A stretch of DNA of 64,000 nt from Bacillota bacterium (lineage in GTDB: Bacteria; Bacillota; Clostridia; Oscillospirales; Acutalibacteraceae). The stretch spans positions 1 to 64,000 of the forward strand of contig JAEZCC010000037.1 of the NCBI GenBank assembly GCA_023412715.1. The letters run 5' to 3'. Positions 48,664-58,061 of the stretch are shown in pieces (position 1 is the first letter of the stretch; every line of letters starts with the position of its first letter). The position numbers were made by a program, and so were the translations under genes. Below the pieces are notes generated by a model. The model was not told where the DNA came from. It did not search any database and worked only from the letters and a program-made list of their open reading frames with translations.

Positions 48664-49527
48664 ATGAAAAAACTGATTGCTGTTTTGCTCGGCGGGCTGG
48701 CCGCCCTTTCCGTCGCCGGCTGTTCCGGCGCGGCCGCGACGCAGGCTTCTTCCGCGGCTAACCTTTCGGCTGCGGACAATTCCTGGGAAAAGGTGAAAAG
48801 CGCCGGGCAGCTTGTTCTGGGGCTTGACAAGGCGTTCCCCCCGATGGGGTTTGTGGACATCAAGACCGGCGAGCTTGTCGGCTTCGACATCGACATGGCG
48901 CGGGAAGCATGCAAACGCCTCGGCGTCACGCTGAAGATGCAGCCCATCGACTGGGAAAACAAAGCGGCTGAGCTGAACAACGGCAACGTGGACTGCCTGT
49001 GGAACGGGTTCAGCAAGACCGACGAGCGGGAAAAGCAGTTCGGCCTCAGCATTCCGTACATGAAGAACAACCAGATTATCCTGGTGAAGTCCGGTTCCTC
49101 TGATAAAGGCCTTGACAGCCTCGCGGGAAAGACCATCGGCGTGCAGTCCGATTCCTCTGCGGAAACGGCCCTGAACGGCGCGGCCAACGCATCGTTCAGG
49201 GATTCCCTCAAAGAGATCGTCAAAATCGACGATTACAGCAAGGCCGTGATGGAGATGCAGAATGGGACCATCGACGCCATCGCCATCGACGAGGTCGTGG
49301 CGCGCTACTACCTGACCAGCAACCCCGGCGCGTACGCGGTTTTGCAGGACGCGAGCGGCAGCGACGTTTCGCTTGCGGTCGAGGACTATGTCGTCGGCTT
49401 CCGCAGGAACGACACCGCCCTGAAGGAAAAAATCGAGGGCGCGCTCAGGGATATGGCCAAAGACGGCACGGCGGCGAAGATCTCTCAGGAATGGTTCGGC
49501 AAGGACGTCATCACCATCGGAAAATAG
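48664..49527 (+). CDS. Amino-acid ABC transporter substrate-binding lipoprotein
   Basis: The 287-residue protein is a family-3 solute-binding protein for polar amino acids. It has a lipoprotein signal with lipobox VAGC, the family-3 signature GFDIDMAREACKRLGV, and the binding-site region WNGFSKTDEREKQF. The start at 48664 follows AGGGAATT. The permease and ATPase genes follow in order, completing the importer. The sequence resembles cystine/glutamine-type binders, but the ligand is not certain. Confidence 0.9.
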   Translation: MKKLIAVLLGGLAALSVAGCSGAAATQASSAANLSAADNSWEKVKSAGQLVLGLDKAFPPMGFVDIKTGELVGFDIDMAREACKRLGVTLKMQPIDWENKAAELNNGNVDCLWNGFSKTDEREKQFGLSIPYMKNNQIILVKSGSSDKGLDSLAGKTIGVQSDSSAETALNGAANASFRDSLKEIVKIDDYSKAVMEMQNGTIDAIAIDEVVARYYLTSNPGAYAVLQDASGSDVSLAVEDYVVGFRRNDTALKEKIEGALRDMAKDGTAAKISQEWFGKDVITIGK

Positions 49528-49671
49528 CGGCGCAGTGCCTGCGGCGGCAACATAATTTCTGTTGCCGGGAACTGCCCCGGACCGGGCAGGGAAAGCCCGA
49601 AGGCCCGCTCTGCTGCACGCCCGGCCGTGGGTGCGGACACAGTCCGCCCGGCCGAAGGAGGATCGTTTCTT

Positions 49672-50316
49672 TTGAATTATTCCGTTCTGCTTGTTCAGAT
49701 GCTCGAAGCGACGGGCATGACCGTGCGGATTTTTTTCGTCACGCTTGTTTTTTCGCTTCCGCTCGGCCTTCTGACCGCCGCGGGGCGCATGTCGAAGGTG
49801 AAGGCCGTCAGCCTGCCGGTCCGGTTCTACATCCTGCTGATGCGCGGGACGCCGCTGATGCTGCAGCTTCTGTTCCTCTTTTACGGCATGAAGCCGCTTT
49901 TCGGCATTCAGCTTGACCGCGTGCTTGCGGCGGAGGTGGCGTTCGTGCTGAACTATGCCGCCTATTTTGCCGAGATTTTCCGCGGCGGCATCGAGGGGAT
50001 TCCGCGCGGGCAGTACGAAGCGGCGAAGGTCCTCGGCTTCACGCGGCGCCAGACGTTTTTCCGCATCGTGATGCCGCAGGTGGTCAAGGGCATCCTGCCG
50101 CCCATGAGCAACGAGTTCATCACGCTGGTGAAGGACACTTCTCTGGCGCAGGTCATCGGCGTGATTGAGCTGCTGAAAACCACGTCGGACTGGGTGTCTT
50201 CCGCGGTCAGCATGGTGCCGTTCGTGGTGGCGGCCGTCTTTTACCTTGCCATGAACGCCGTGGTGACCCGGTGCTTTACCGTCGCGGAAAAACGTTACAG
50301 CTATTACAGCAGATAG
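49672..50316 (+). CDS. Amino-acid ABC transporter permease
   Basis: The 214-residue permease has about five helices and the HisM/GlnP-type motifs FYILLMRGTPLMLQL near the start and the EAA loop EAAKVLGFTRRQTFFRIVMP. I chose TTG at 49672 with AAGGAGG 9 nt upstream; the frame is open further back but through a GC-rich spacer. It lies 145 bp after the binding-protein gene and 14 bp before the ATPase gene. A homodimer would form the channel. Confidence 0.9.
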   Translation: MNYSVLLVQMLEATGMTVRIFFVTLVFSLPLGLLTAAGRMSKVKAVSLPVRFYILLMRGTPLMLQLLFLFYGMKPLFGIQLDRVLAAEVAFVLNYAAYFAEIFRGGIEGIPRGQYEAAKVLGFTRRQTFFRIVMPQVVKGILPPMSNEFITLVKDTSLAQVIGVIELLKTTSDWVSSAVSMVPFVVAAVFYLAMNAVVTRCFTVAEKRYSYYSR

Positions 50317-50330
50317 AGGGGGAAGACGAA

Positions 50331-51095
50331 ATGCCGGTCGTTTCGGCGCACGGAATCAGCAAGAGCTACCAGGGGCAGGAGGTTCTCCACGGTATTTCCG
50401 TGGATGTGGAAAAAGGGGACGTGCTCGCCGTCATCGGACCTTCCGGCTCGGGGAAAAGCACGCTGCTGCGCTGCATCACCCAGCTGGAAACGGTGGATTC
50501 CGGCAAAATCAGCATCTGCGGCGAAACGCTCGTCAAGCCCGGCGCGAACGGAACGGCCGTCTATTCCGGCCGCGCCGTCTGCAACCGCATCGCGCTGCAC
50601 GTGGGCCTCGTTTTCCAGAATTTCAACCTGTTCCCGCATTTTTCGGTGCTGCGCAACATCACCGAGGCGCCCGTGCATGTCCTCGGCAGAACAAAGGCGG
50701 AGGCCGAAGCCTCCGCCAGAGCATTGCTGAAAAAGATGGATCTTTCCGACAAAGAGGACGCCTATCCGTGCCAGCTTTCCGGCGGGCAGCAGCAGCGTGT
50801 CTCCATTGCGCGGGCGCTCGCCATGAACCCGGACGTGCTGTTCTTCGACGAGCCGACCAGCGCGCTCGACCCGGAGCTGACGGGAGAAATCCTGAAGGTG
50901 ATCCGCGGTCTTGCCGCAGAGCATATGACGATGGTCGTCGTGACCCACGAGATGGAATTCGCCCGCGGCGTCGCCGATCAGGTCGTCTTTCTGGCGGACG
51001 GCGCCATTGTGGAGCAGGGCCCGCCGGAGCAGGTCTTCGGCAACTCGCAGAGCGAGCGCACGAAGACGTTTCTGGCACGCTATCAGGATTCCTGA
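50331..51095 (+). CDS. Amino-acid ABC transporter ATP-binding protein
   Basis: This 254-residue ATPase energises the amino-acid importer. It has Walker A GPSGSGKST, the Q-loop in LVFQNFNLFPH, the signature LSGGQQQR, Walker B LFFDEPTSALDP and the switch His in VVTHEME. The ATG at 50331 follows GGGGGAAG. Its 3' end overlaps the convergent aminopeptidase gene by 13 bp, so the two transcripts meet tail to tail. Confidence 0.92.
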   Translation: MPVVSAHGISKSYQGQEVLHGISVDVEKGDVLAVIGPSGSGKSTLLRCITQLETVDSGKISICGETLVKPGANGTAVYSGRAVCNRIALHVGLVFQNFNLFPHFSVLRNITEAPVHVLGRTKAEAEASARALLKKMDLSDKEDAYPCQLSGGQQQRVSIARALAMNPDVLFFDEPTSALDPELTGEILKVIRGLAAEHMTMVVVTHEMEFARGVADQVVFLADGAIVEQGPPEQVFGNSQSERTKTFLARYQDS

Positions 51096-52891
51096 GGCCG
51101 CTCTCCCCGCTGCAGGGGTTCCGTGCGGCGCAGCAGCCAGCTGAGCTCACGCCCGGAGAACATCGGCATCAGCGTTTCGCGCACATGGGTGTTGTACCGG
51201 TTCAGCCAGGCAAGCTCCGCGTCGGTCAGCATCTCCGGCAGGACCGGTGTGGTGTCGATGGGGAAGCAGGTGACGACCTCGAAGCGCAGGAACTTTCCGT
51301 ATTCGTTCTCGAAGGCTTCGTCGACAAGCATCAGGTTTTCCGTGCGGATGCCGAACCGGCCTTCCGTATAGACGCCCGGCTCGTCGGTGACGGTCATGCC
51401 CTTTTTCAGCACGGTGCCGTTCTTCGGGCGGATGTTCGGCGGCCCCTCGTGCACGTTGCCGAAATTGCCGACGCCGTGTCCCGTTCCGCAGCGGTAGTCG
51501 ATGCCGACCTGCCACAGCGGCTCGCGGCACAGGGTGTCGAGGCCGCCGCCGGCGGTCCCTTCCAGAAAAACGGCCGTCGCAAGCGCAATGTGGCTTTTCA
51601 GCACGCGGGTGTAGCACTCCTTTTCTTCCTGCGTCAGGGGGCCGAGCGCAAACGTGCGCGTGATGTCGGTCGTGCCGCCAAGGTACTGCCCGCCGGAATC
51701 GACCAGAAGGAAGCCGCGGCGCTCCAACTTGCTGCACGCGTCCGGCTTCGGCGCGTAGTGCATCATCGCGGCGTTCGCGCCGTAGGCCGCGATGGTGCCG
51801 AAGCTTTCGCCGCGGTTGTCTTTCTGCCTTGCGCGCGCTTCTTTCAGCAGCGTGCAGACGGTCCATTCCGTGACCGCGTATCCCTCGGAGATCTGCCGTT
51901 CCAGCTCGGTGAAGGCTTCGACCTGCGCGCAGCCGTCGCGGATATGTACCTCGCGGAGATTGCGGATCTCCGTCTCGTTCCGGATGCTTTTGAGCTCGTA
52001 CACGATGTCCGGCCCGTCAATGACCGTGACGCCGGCGTTTTTCGAGAGCCTTTCGTACAGCTCCCAGCTTGTGCCCGCCGGGTTGGCGAGCATCTTTTTT
52101 TTGCCCAGCGAATCCGCGAACGCGCCGATCTCTTCGTAGCCGCGCACCTGCACGCCGTTCTGCGCAAGGTTCTCGCGGACCGGCGCGGGGACGCGCGAGG
52201 AGTCGATGAACAGGAAGGCCGAGTCGGGAAGGACCGCCGCGTAGGCGACCGCGAACGGGCTGTCCTCCACGTCGCCGGCCCTGATGTTCAGCAGCCAGGC
52301 CACGCAGTCGAGCCGGGCGTAAAGCTGGCCGTCAGCGCCGTACTTTTTCAGCTCCGCGCGCACCTGCGCGAGCTTTTCCGCACAGGTATAGCCGGCGTAT
52401 TCCGTGTCGTGAGGAAAGACCTCCGTGTTCGGCAGCGGCGGGCGGTCCGGCCACAGCGGGCCAATCAGATCCGCGCTCTTGATCTGGAGCTTCTTATCGG
52501 CGAGGATTTTGCGGATTCTGCCGATGTCGGCGGCGGAAAAAAGCCTGCCGTCGAGGCCGACCGTCTGCTTTTCGCCGAGCTCCTTTACAAGGAACTGCGA
52601 AAAAGTCGGTACGCCTTTGACCCCCATGCGGAACAGCTCGATATCGCTGCCGGCAAGCTGCTTTTCCGCCTGAATGAAGTAGCGGCCGTCGGTCCAAAGG
52701 CCGCTTTTCTTTTCCGTGACGACAAGCGTGCCGGCCGAACCGGTGAAGCCGGAAAAATAGTGCCTCGCCTGCCAGTGGGCGGGCGTGTATTCGCTCAGAT
52801 GCGGGTCAGCGGAGGGGACCACATAGGCCTGCATGCCGTTCTTTGTCATCTCTGCGCGAAGGGCCGAGATTCTGTCTTTGATTGCCTGCAT
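51083..52891 (-). CDS. pepP: Xaa-Pro aminopeptidase (M24B, creatinase-fold)
   Basis: This metallopeptidase removes an N-terminal residue before proline. The 602-residue protein matches the long, three-domain form: two creatinase-like N-terminal domains and the C-terminal pita-bread catalytic domain. Metal ligands are visible as Asp in DSGGQYLGGTTDITRT, His in GTGHGVGNFG, Glu in DEPGVY and Glu in IRTENL. I chose ATG 52891 (GGAGC upstream). It is monocistronic and reads leftward toward the ABC operon. Confidence 0.9.
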   Translation of the reverse strand: MQAIKDRISALRAEMTKNGMQAYVVPSADPHLSEYTPAHWQARHYFSGFTGSAGTLVVTEKKSGLWTDGRYFIQAEKQLAGSDIELFRMGVKGVPTFSQFLVKELGEKQTVGLDGRLFSAADIGRIRKILADKKLQIKSADLIGPLWPDRPPLPNTEVFPHDTEYAGYTCAEKLAQVRAELKKYGADGQLYARLDCVAWLLNIRAGDVEDSPFAVAYAAVLPDSAFLFIDSSRVPAPVRENLAQNGVQVRGYEEIGAFADSLGKKKMLANPAGTSWELYERLSKNAGVTVIDGPDIVYELKSIRNETEIRNLREVHIRDGCAQVEAFTELERQISEGYAVTEWTVCTLLKEARARQKDNRGESFGTIAAYGANAAMMHYAPKPDACSKLERRGFLLVDSGGQYLGGTTDITRTFALGPLTQEEKECYTRVLKSHIALATAVFLEGTAGGGLDTLCREPLWQVGIDYRCGTGHGVGNFGNVHEGPPNIRPKNGTVLKKGMTVTDEPGVYTEGRFGIRTENLMLVDEAFENEYGKFLRFEVVTCFPIDTTPVLPEMLTDAELAWLNRYNTHVRETLMPMFSGRELSWLLRRTEPLQRGERPQES

Positions 52892-53041
52892 GATTTGACC
52901 GCTCCTAACCATTCAGATTGAAATAAAGTATAGGCCAGACGCCGGCATATGTCAAGGCGGAGCGGCGTGCCGCCGCAGATCGGGTCCCGCCGTCCGGTAC
53001 GGTGAAAAAAGCAGGTCCGTTTTGGCGGGAGGGTCAAAGAA

Positions 53042-53076
53042 AACTCCCGCAGACATTGTTTTGTCTGCGGGAGCAG
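53042..53076. terminator. Terminator after the citrate synthase gene
   Basis: ACTCCCGCAGACA pairs with TGTCTGCGGGAG around TTGTTT. Read leftward it is followed by TTTTCTTTG, and read rightward by CAGTTTTTT. It can serve the leftward citrate synthase transcript and act in both directions. Confidence 0.8.
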
Positions 53077-53112
53077 TTTTTTAGACTGTCCGGGCACGGA
53101 AAGCCCTGAAGT

Positions 53113-54528
53113 TCACTCAGCCGCATGCGCGGCCGTGCGCGCAGGCTCAGCCTGCCGGTTTTCGATCGGGACGTATTCCCGCCGGGTGGAGACGCTTTTA
53201 TAGGAGGGACGTATGATTTTCCCGCCGTTGATATGTTCTTCCATCAGGTGGGCGCTCCAGCCGACGATGCGCGCCATGGCGAAAACGGGCGTAAACAACT
53301 CCGGCGGCAGGCCCAGCATATGGTAGACGAACCCGCTGTAAAAGTCGATGTTCGCGCTGACGCCCTTGTATGTTTTGCGCTCGCGGCCTATCACCTGCGG
53401 GGCCAGGCGTTCGACGAGCGCGTAAAGGCCGTATTCCTTCGCGAGGCCTTTTTCTTCGGAAAGGCGCTTGACGAACAGCTTGAAAATGTCCGCCCTCGGG
53501 TCGGAGAGGGAATACACCGCGTGCCCCATGCCGTAGATCAGCCCGGAGCGGTCGAACGCCTGTTTGTTCAGCAGCTTGTGCAGGTATTCCGCGACCTCGT
53601 CTTCGTCCGTCCAGTCATGCAGGTGCTTTTTCATGTCTTCGAACATCATCATGACCTTGATGTTCGCGCCGCCGTGCTTGGGGCCTTTCAGCGAGCCGAG
53701 CGCCGCTGCGATGACCGAGTAGGCGTCGGTCCCGGAAGAAGCGACCACGTGCGTCGTGAAGCTGGAGTTGTTGCCGCCGCCGTGTTCGGCGTGCAGCACG
53801 AGCGCCAGGTCAAGGATGCGCGCTTCAAGCGAGGAATATTTATTGTCGATGCGCAGCATGTGCAGGATGTTTTCGGCGGTCGAAAGCTCCGGCTTCGGCG
53901 CATGGATGAAAAAGCTGTTGTATGGATTTTTATTGTGCATGTAGGCTTGGTAGCCATACACGGCAAGCTGCGGGAAGAGGGCGATCATCTGCAGGCACTG
54001 CCGCAGCACGTTGGGCAGAGAGGCGTCGTTGGCCTTTTCGTCATAGGCGTAAAGCGTCAGAACGCTTCGCGCCAGCGTGTTCATCATGTCGAAGCTCGGC
54101 GCTTTCATGATGATGTCGCGCACAAAATTCGTGGGCAGGGTCCTGTAGCGGGCAAGCAGGCTCTGGAACTGCGTCAGCTGCTGCCGCGCCGGAAGCTCGC
54201 CGAACAGAAGCAGATAAGCCGTTTCTTCAAACCCGAACCGGTTTCCGCTGATGAAGCCGCTCACGATGTCTTTGATGTTCATCCCGCGGTAAAACAGCAT
54301 GCCCTCGCAGGGAACGTCTTTTCCGTCCACGGATTTGGACGAGACGATCTCCGAGATCTCGGTCAGGCCGGTCAGCACGCCTTTGCCGTTCAGGTCGCGA
54401 AGCCCGCGGTTCACGTGGTACCGGGTGTAGAGATCCGTGCTGATGGTACTGTGCTGCCGGCAAAGCCCCGTCAGCTGCTCAACCTGGGGCGTAATGTCGA
54501 ACAGATCGCTTCTTGAGTTTTTGACCAA
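53113..54528 (-). CDS. gltA: Citrate synthase
   Basis: The enzyme condenses oxaloacetate with acetyl-CoA to citrate. In fermentative Clostridia it mainly feeds glutamate synthesis. The 471-residue protein carries the catalytic His in LVLHAEHGGGNNSSF, the second His in YGMGHAVYS and the catalytic Asp in SANIDFYSGFVY. It has an N-terminal extension of about 60 residues relative to the short bacterial forms and belongs to the longer clostridial type. I chose TTG at 54528 because GAGGTG is 6 nt upstream; GTG at 54537 is an alternative. It is a single-gene unit closed by a strong terminator. Confidence 0.92.
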   Translation of the reverse strand: MVKNSRSDLFDITPQVEQLTGLCRQHSTISTDLYTRYHVNRGLRDLNGKGVLTGLTEISEIVSSKSVDGKDVPCEGMLFYRGMNIKDIVSGFISGNRFGFEETAYLLLFGELPARQQLTQFQSLLARYRTLPTNFVRDIIMKAPSFDMMNTLARSVLTLYAYDEKANDASLPNVLRQCLQMIALFPQLAVYGYQAYMHNKNPYNSFFIHAPKPELSTAENILHMLRIDNKYSSLEARILDLALVLHAEHGGGNNSSFTTHVVASSGTDAYSVIAAALGSLKGPKHGGANIKVMMMFEDMKKHLHDWTDEDEVAEYLHKLLNKQAFDRSGLIYGMGHAVYSLSDPRADIFKLFVKRLSEEKGLAKEYGLYALVERLAPQVIGRERKTYKGVSANIDFYSGFVYHMLGLPPELFTPVFAMARIVGWSAHLMEEHINGGKIIRPSYKSVSTRREYVPIENRQAEPARTAAHAAE

Positions 54529-54698
54529 TCGAATCACCTCTTCCTTTCTTTTTTAGTTCCAATTGTTTCAAAAGCAGCTTGTAATCCCGGAAGGATACAG
54601 CTTCGCCGCCGGCGTTTGGAACTCGGCGCCGTGCGGGCAGCGGCGGATGAAAAAACAATTCTATTATATCATATTGTCCCGGGCGGGGCAAGAAAGGG

Positions 54699-56492
54699 TC
54701 AGCGGCGCGCCGCTGCTGCCGGCCTGCGGAGGAACGGCATGGCCAGGAAGGCGGGCAGGGCGGTCGTAAACGTGAACATATAGCGGAACTCGCAGTTCGT
54801 CGGCGCGGCAATCATCAGCGTGGCCCAGAGCAGCAGCATCGGAAGAAAGACCAGCAGGTACCGGCCGCCTTTCTTAAGGGCAAGGACCAGGGCCGCAAAA
54901 ACCGTGGCCCAGAACAGAAAGGCAATGTTCAGAAGAAGAGAAAGCGGCTGCATCTGGTCCTGGAAAAAGGGGAAGCTCGTCCGGATGTTGTCGCGCATCA
55001 GCTGCGCGGCGTGCCCGCCGGAGGAGGAAGACAGACTCAGCCCGGTCTCTTCCGCGCCGTACCCGCCGTTGGTGCCGTAGTAAAGGACCCACCCCTTCGT
55101 CCCGATATGCCAGTAGCCCACGGTCTCCATAATATACGCCTTTACGTAAGAGCTGAAATTGTGCGCGAACATCTGTGCCCACACGCGCAGGAACGTCCCC
55201 TTGTTCTTTTCAAGGAAATCATTGTTGAAATCCTTGTGAAATTTGATTCCGTTGGACGAGTAGGGGGTATAGGCGGCTTTGATTTCGTCGTAGGGGAGCA
55301 TGCGGTTCAGAAAGTCACGCTGCTCCGCGGTGACCTTGCCGCCGTACGTGACCGTGTAGCCGATCTGCTGCAGGGGGACGCCGACGGATTCCGCAAACGG
55401 GCTGGGAGCGATTCCGCAGAGGCGGTAGACCGGCCCCTGAACGACGGGGACGAGAATCAGCACGGCAAGAAAGCCGGGCATGAGGCGCTTCCAGCTTTTC
55501 CAGTACAGGAAGACCAGCAGGACGAGCGTGACGGCAATCACGTAGAAGCCGTTGTTGCGGAAAAATGCAATCAGAAAATTCAGCGCGAGGAACCATATGA
55601 GATTCCGGCGGCTGCGGAACCAGTCCCCCTTGCTTTGAATGATGTCGTACAGGTTCAGCACGTAAAGGGTCATCAGCCCGGTGAACAGGATATCCTTCCA
55701 CATCGTCACCGAGTACATGGGAAAGGCGGGGTTCAGCGTGAAAAAAGCGACGCAGAGCAGCGCCGCCCAGCGCGGACATCCTCTTTTCAGAAGCCATGCG
55801 GGAACATAGCCCAGCATGACCGCCATGGCGGCCGCCTGGACCAGAAGGAACAGCGCGCAGCCGAAGTTGAGGCTTCTGCCGATCGCCTGGGCGAACAGCA
55901 GGAACGGCCGCATCAGCAGGGTGTAGAACACCGGCTGCTGGTTCGAGAGCCCGGCCCTCCCGTCGGCCCGCACGATGCAGGCCAGCGAATCGGGCGAAAT
56001 GCTCCCCGGGTAATAGACGACAAGACACGGGATCCAGCACAGGAAAAGGAAAACGGCGGCCAGCGCCCATACTGCGCCGGGGCGCAGGAAAATGCCGGAA
56101 AGCACGGGGGCAGGCCGCAGAGGACGCCGCACCAGCGCCTGCGCGGCCGGAGTCAGAACGATAAAAAGCACCGCCGCCAGGGCGGCGAGGTACATCAGGT
56201 CCGAGCGGTAGAACGGCTCCAGAGTATTGGTCTCCGGCCGGAACTTGCCCCCCGCCACAATGGAAAGCGCCAGCGCGGACGAAAAGGCGGCGCAGAAAAG
56301 CGAAACGCGTAGCTCACGGACCTCATAAGTCTTCCATAACAGGAATACCATTGCGGCCGCGACCGGCACGACCCAGAAAACCGGAAGCTTGAAATAGGCG
56401 AGCAAAAGCAGGGACAAAACGGCGCAGACAGCCGTGCCGAGCGTGGCCGCCGCGGCTTTCCGGACGGTTTGCCAATTATTTTTCCGAGCCAT
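54699..56492 (-). CDS. DUF6020-type polytopic membrane protein
   Basis: This 597-residue protein has about 13 predicted membrane helices and a short loop YYPGSISPDSLACI followed by SNQQPVFYTLLMRPF. This pattern is seen in DUF6020 proteins and in distant GT-C glycosyltransferase-like families. No enzymatic role is established to my knowledge. Its start overlaps the stop of the upstream glycosyltransferase by 17 bp, so they are translated together. A role in moving or using a polyprenyl-linked sugar made by that transferase is a fair guess. Confidence 0.75.
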   Translation of the reverse strand: MARKNNWQTVRKAAAATLGTAVCAVLSLLLLAYFKLPVFWVVPVAAAMVFLLWKTYEVRELRVSLFCAAFSSALALSIVAGGKFRPETNTLEPFYRSDLMYLAALAAVLFIVLTPAAQALVRRPLRPAPVLSGIFLRPGAVWALAAVFLFLCWIPCLVVYYPGSISPDSLACIVRADGRAGLSNQQPVFYTLLMRPFLLFAQAIGRSLNFGCALFLLVQAAAMAVMLGYVPAWLLKRGCPRWAALLCVAFFTLNPAFPMYSVTMWKDILFTGLMTLYVLNLYDIIQSKGDWFRSRRNLIWFLALNFLIAFFRNNGFYVIAVTLVLLVFLYWKSWKRLMPGFLAVLILVPVVQGPVYRLCGIAPSPFAESVGVPLQQIGYTVTYGGKVTAEQRDFLNRMLPYDEIKAAYTPYSSNGIKFHKDFNNDFLEKNKGTFLRVWAQMFAHNFSSYVKAYIMETVGYWHIGTKGWVLYYGTNGGYGAEETGLSLSSSSGGHAAQLMRDNIRTSFPFFQDQMQPLSLLLNIAFLFWATVFAALVLALKKGGRYLLVFLPMLLLWATLMIAAPTNCEFRYMFTFTTALPAFLAMPFLRRPAAAARR

Positions 56493-57417
56493 AGCCGTCC
56501 CTCTCCGCCAGAAGATTCATCATCAGCTCAATCGTCTGGCTGTGCTGCTTGTTTACGACGTTCAGAATGAGGCCGGTGAAAAAGCACAGGAGCGCGCACA
56601 CCCCGAGCGAGCTTCCCATAATCAGAGTCGGGAAGCGCGGCACCAGGCCGGTGGAGAAATATTCCTGAAGCACGGGAATAAAGCAGCACACCGCCGCAAC
56701 CAGAAGCAGGACAGCCCAGAAACCGAAAAAAGCGAACGGCCTGTAGTCGCGGTAAAGCCGAAAAATCGTCCTCAGCACGCGCAATCCGTCCGCGTAGGTA
56801 TTCAGTTTTGAAACGCTCCCCGCAGGCCGGTCGCGGTATGCGACAGCAATCTCGCGGATGACGAAATTACGGTCGACGGCGTAGATGGTCATTTCGGTCT
56901 CTATCTCAAACCCCTTTGAAAGAATGGGGAACGTCTTGACGAACGCCTTGCTGAACGCGCGGTATCCGGTCATGATGTCCCTGACGTCGGCGGAGAAAAA
57001 GCGGTTGATCAGGCCCCGCACGACCCGGTTCCCCGTGTTGTGGAACGGGCGCTTGTTCTCTGTGAAGTAGGTGGAAGAAAGCCTGTCGCCGTTGACCATG
57101 TCCGCCTTTTTTTCCAGCACCATGCGGACCATCTCCGGCGCGCTTTCCGCAGGGTATGTGTCGTCACCGTCGGTGACGAGGTAACAGTCCGCGTCGATGC
57201 CGCGGAACATGCTGCGGATTACGTTGCCCTTGCCCTGCCGGTACTCGTGCCGGACCACGGCGCCGGCGCGCTCGGCCAGCTCCGCGGTGCCGTCCGTCGA
57301 GTTGTTGTCGTACACGTAAATTACCGCGTCGGGGAGCGCGGCCCTGTAGTCGCGCACGACTTTTTCGATTGTGGCCGATTCGTTGTAGCACGGAATCAGC
57401 ACGGCGGTCCTGCTCAT
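56476..57417 (-). CDS. Family 2 glycosyltransferase (dolichol-phosphate-mannose-synthase-like) with C-terminal membrane helices
   Basis: The 313-residue enzyme has a GT2 catalytic domain starting LIPCYNE, with the nucleotide-sugar metal motif in TDGDDTYP and a downstream GYRAFSKAF segment. It is followed by two C-terminal helices (about 235-300). It probably transfers a sugar from an NDP-sugar to polyprenyl phosphate. The start at 57417 follows GGGAGG. It forms an operon with the DUF6020-like gene and has its own promoter. Confidence 0.87.
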   Translation of the reverse strand: MSRTAVLIPCYNESATIEKVVRDYRAALPDAVIYVYDNNSTDGTAELAERAGAVVRHEYRQGKGNVIRSMFRGIDADCYLVTDGDDTYPAESAPEMVRMVLEKKADMVNGDRLSSTYFTENKRPFHNTGNRVVRGLINRFFSADVRDIMTGYRAFSKAFVKTFPILSKGFEIETEMTIYAVDRNFVIREIAVAYRDRPAGSVSKLNTYADGLRVLRTIFRLYRDYRPFAFFGFWAVLLLVAAVCCFIPVLQEYFSTGLVPRFPTLIMGSSLGVCALLCFFTGLILNVVNKQHSQTIELMMNLLAERDGYGSEK

Positions 57418-57509
57418 AAATTTTTCCTCCCGCTTTTTTGCCCGGCGGAGCCTTTTTAGGGCCGGGCGGGCTTTATGGTTCTCCCGTATGGTTCCCATAT
57501 ATAATCATT

Positions 57510-57538
57510 ATTATAGCATAGACGGGTTTGGGGGACAA
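57510..57538 (-). promoter_or_regulatory. Promoter of the GT2-DUF6020 operon
   Basis: Read leftward, TTGTCC (57533-57538), 17-bp spacer and a perfect TATAAT (57510-57515). It is divergent from the DtxR-type promoter 25 bp away. Confidence 0.7.
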
Positions 57539-57562
57539 GCAGTCCGCGCAGGCGGGAATGCC

Positions 57563-57591
57563 TTGTTATTTCTCACAAAAAATGCTATAAT
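57563..57591 (+). promoter_or_regulatory. Promoter of the DtxR-type regulator
   Basis: TTGTTA (57563-57568), 17-bp spacer, TATAAT (57586-57591). No clear MntR or IdeR palindrome was seen next to it. Confidence 0.65.
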
Positions 57592-57644
57592 AAGCGATAA
57601 AATCTCACGGAACGATTCGAATGCTGAGAGCGGGAGGTGCCGCA

Positions 57645-58061
57645 TTGAAAATTCAGGAGTCCGGCGAAAATTATCTGGAGACGATTCTGATTCTGCATAA
57701 AAAAAACGGGCGCGTCCGTTCGATCGACGTAGCCAACGAGCTCGGCTACACGAAAGCGAGCGTAAGCCGCGCCATGGGGATCCTGAAAGAAGCGGGCTAC
57801 CTCGTCATGGAGCCGAGCGGCAATCTCCTGCTGACGGAAGAGGGGCGCCGCCGCGCGGCCGCCGTCTACGAACGCCATACGGTGATTGCGGAGTTCCTGC
57901 AGATGACGCTGGGCGTCGACGCGCAGACGGCCGTACGTGATTCCTGCCGGATTGAGCACATCATCAGCGAAGAGAGCTTCAGCCGCATCAGAACTTATGT
58001 CGCAGACCGGGAGGCCGGGCAGGCCGTTCCGGACCGAAAAAGCAAAGGAGAAATCAAATGA
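57645..58061 (+). CDS. DtxR/MntR-family metal-dependent regulator
   Basis: This 138-residue repressor-type protein has an N-terminal winged helix (SIDVANELGYTKASVSRAM) and the short metal-binding dimerisation domain. That domain has the helix with Cys-Arg-Ile-Glu-His (CRIEHIISEE) and an earlier His in ERHTVIAEFL. It has no SH3-like C-terminal domain, as in MntR. A Cys at the first ligand of the CRIEH helix matches DtxR/IdeR-type ion sites more than Bacillus MntR. I chose TTG at 57645 with GGGAGG 7 nt upstream. Its stop overlaps the next start (ATGA), coupling it to the zinc-ribbon protein. Confidence 0.87.
   Translation: MKIQESGENYLETILILHKKNGRVRSIDVANELGYTKASVSRAMGILKEAGYLVMEPSGNLLLTEEGRRRAAAVYERHTVIAEFLQMTLGVDAQTAVRDSCRIEHIISEESFSRIRTYVADREAGQAVPDRKSKGEIK

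Noticed and set aside
50768..52921. Very long open frame on the plus strand opposite the Xaa-Pro aminopeptidase
   Set aside because: It mirrors the codon pattern of the real gene in GC-rich DNA, has no domain motifs or ribosome binding site, and overlaps two well-supported genes.
53125..54516. Plus-strand open frame antisense to citrate synthase
   Set aside because: It is the shadow of a highly biased gene with no start signal or domain.
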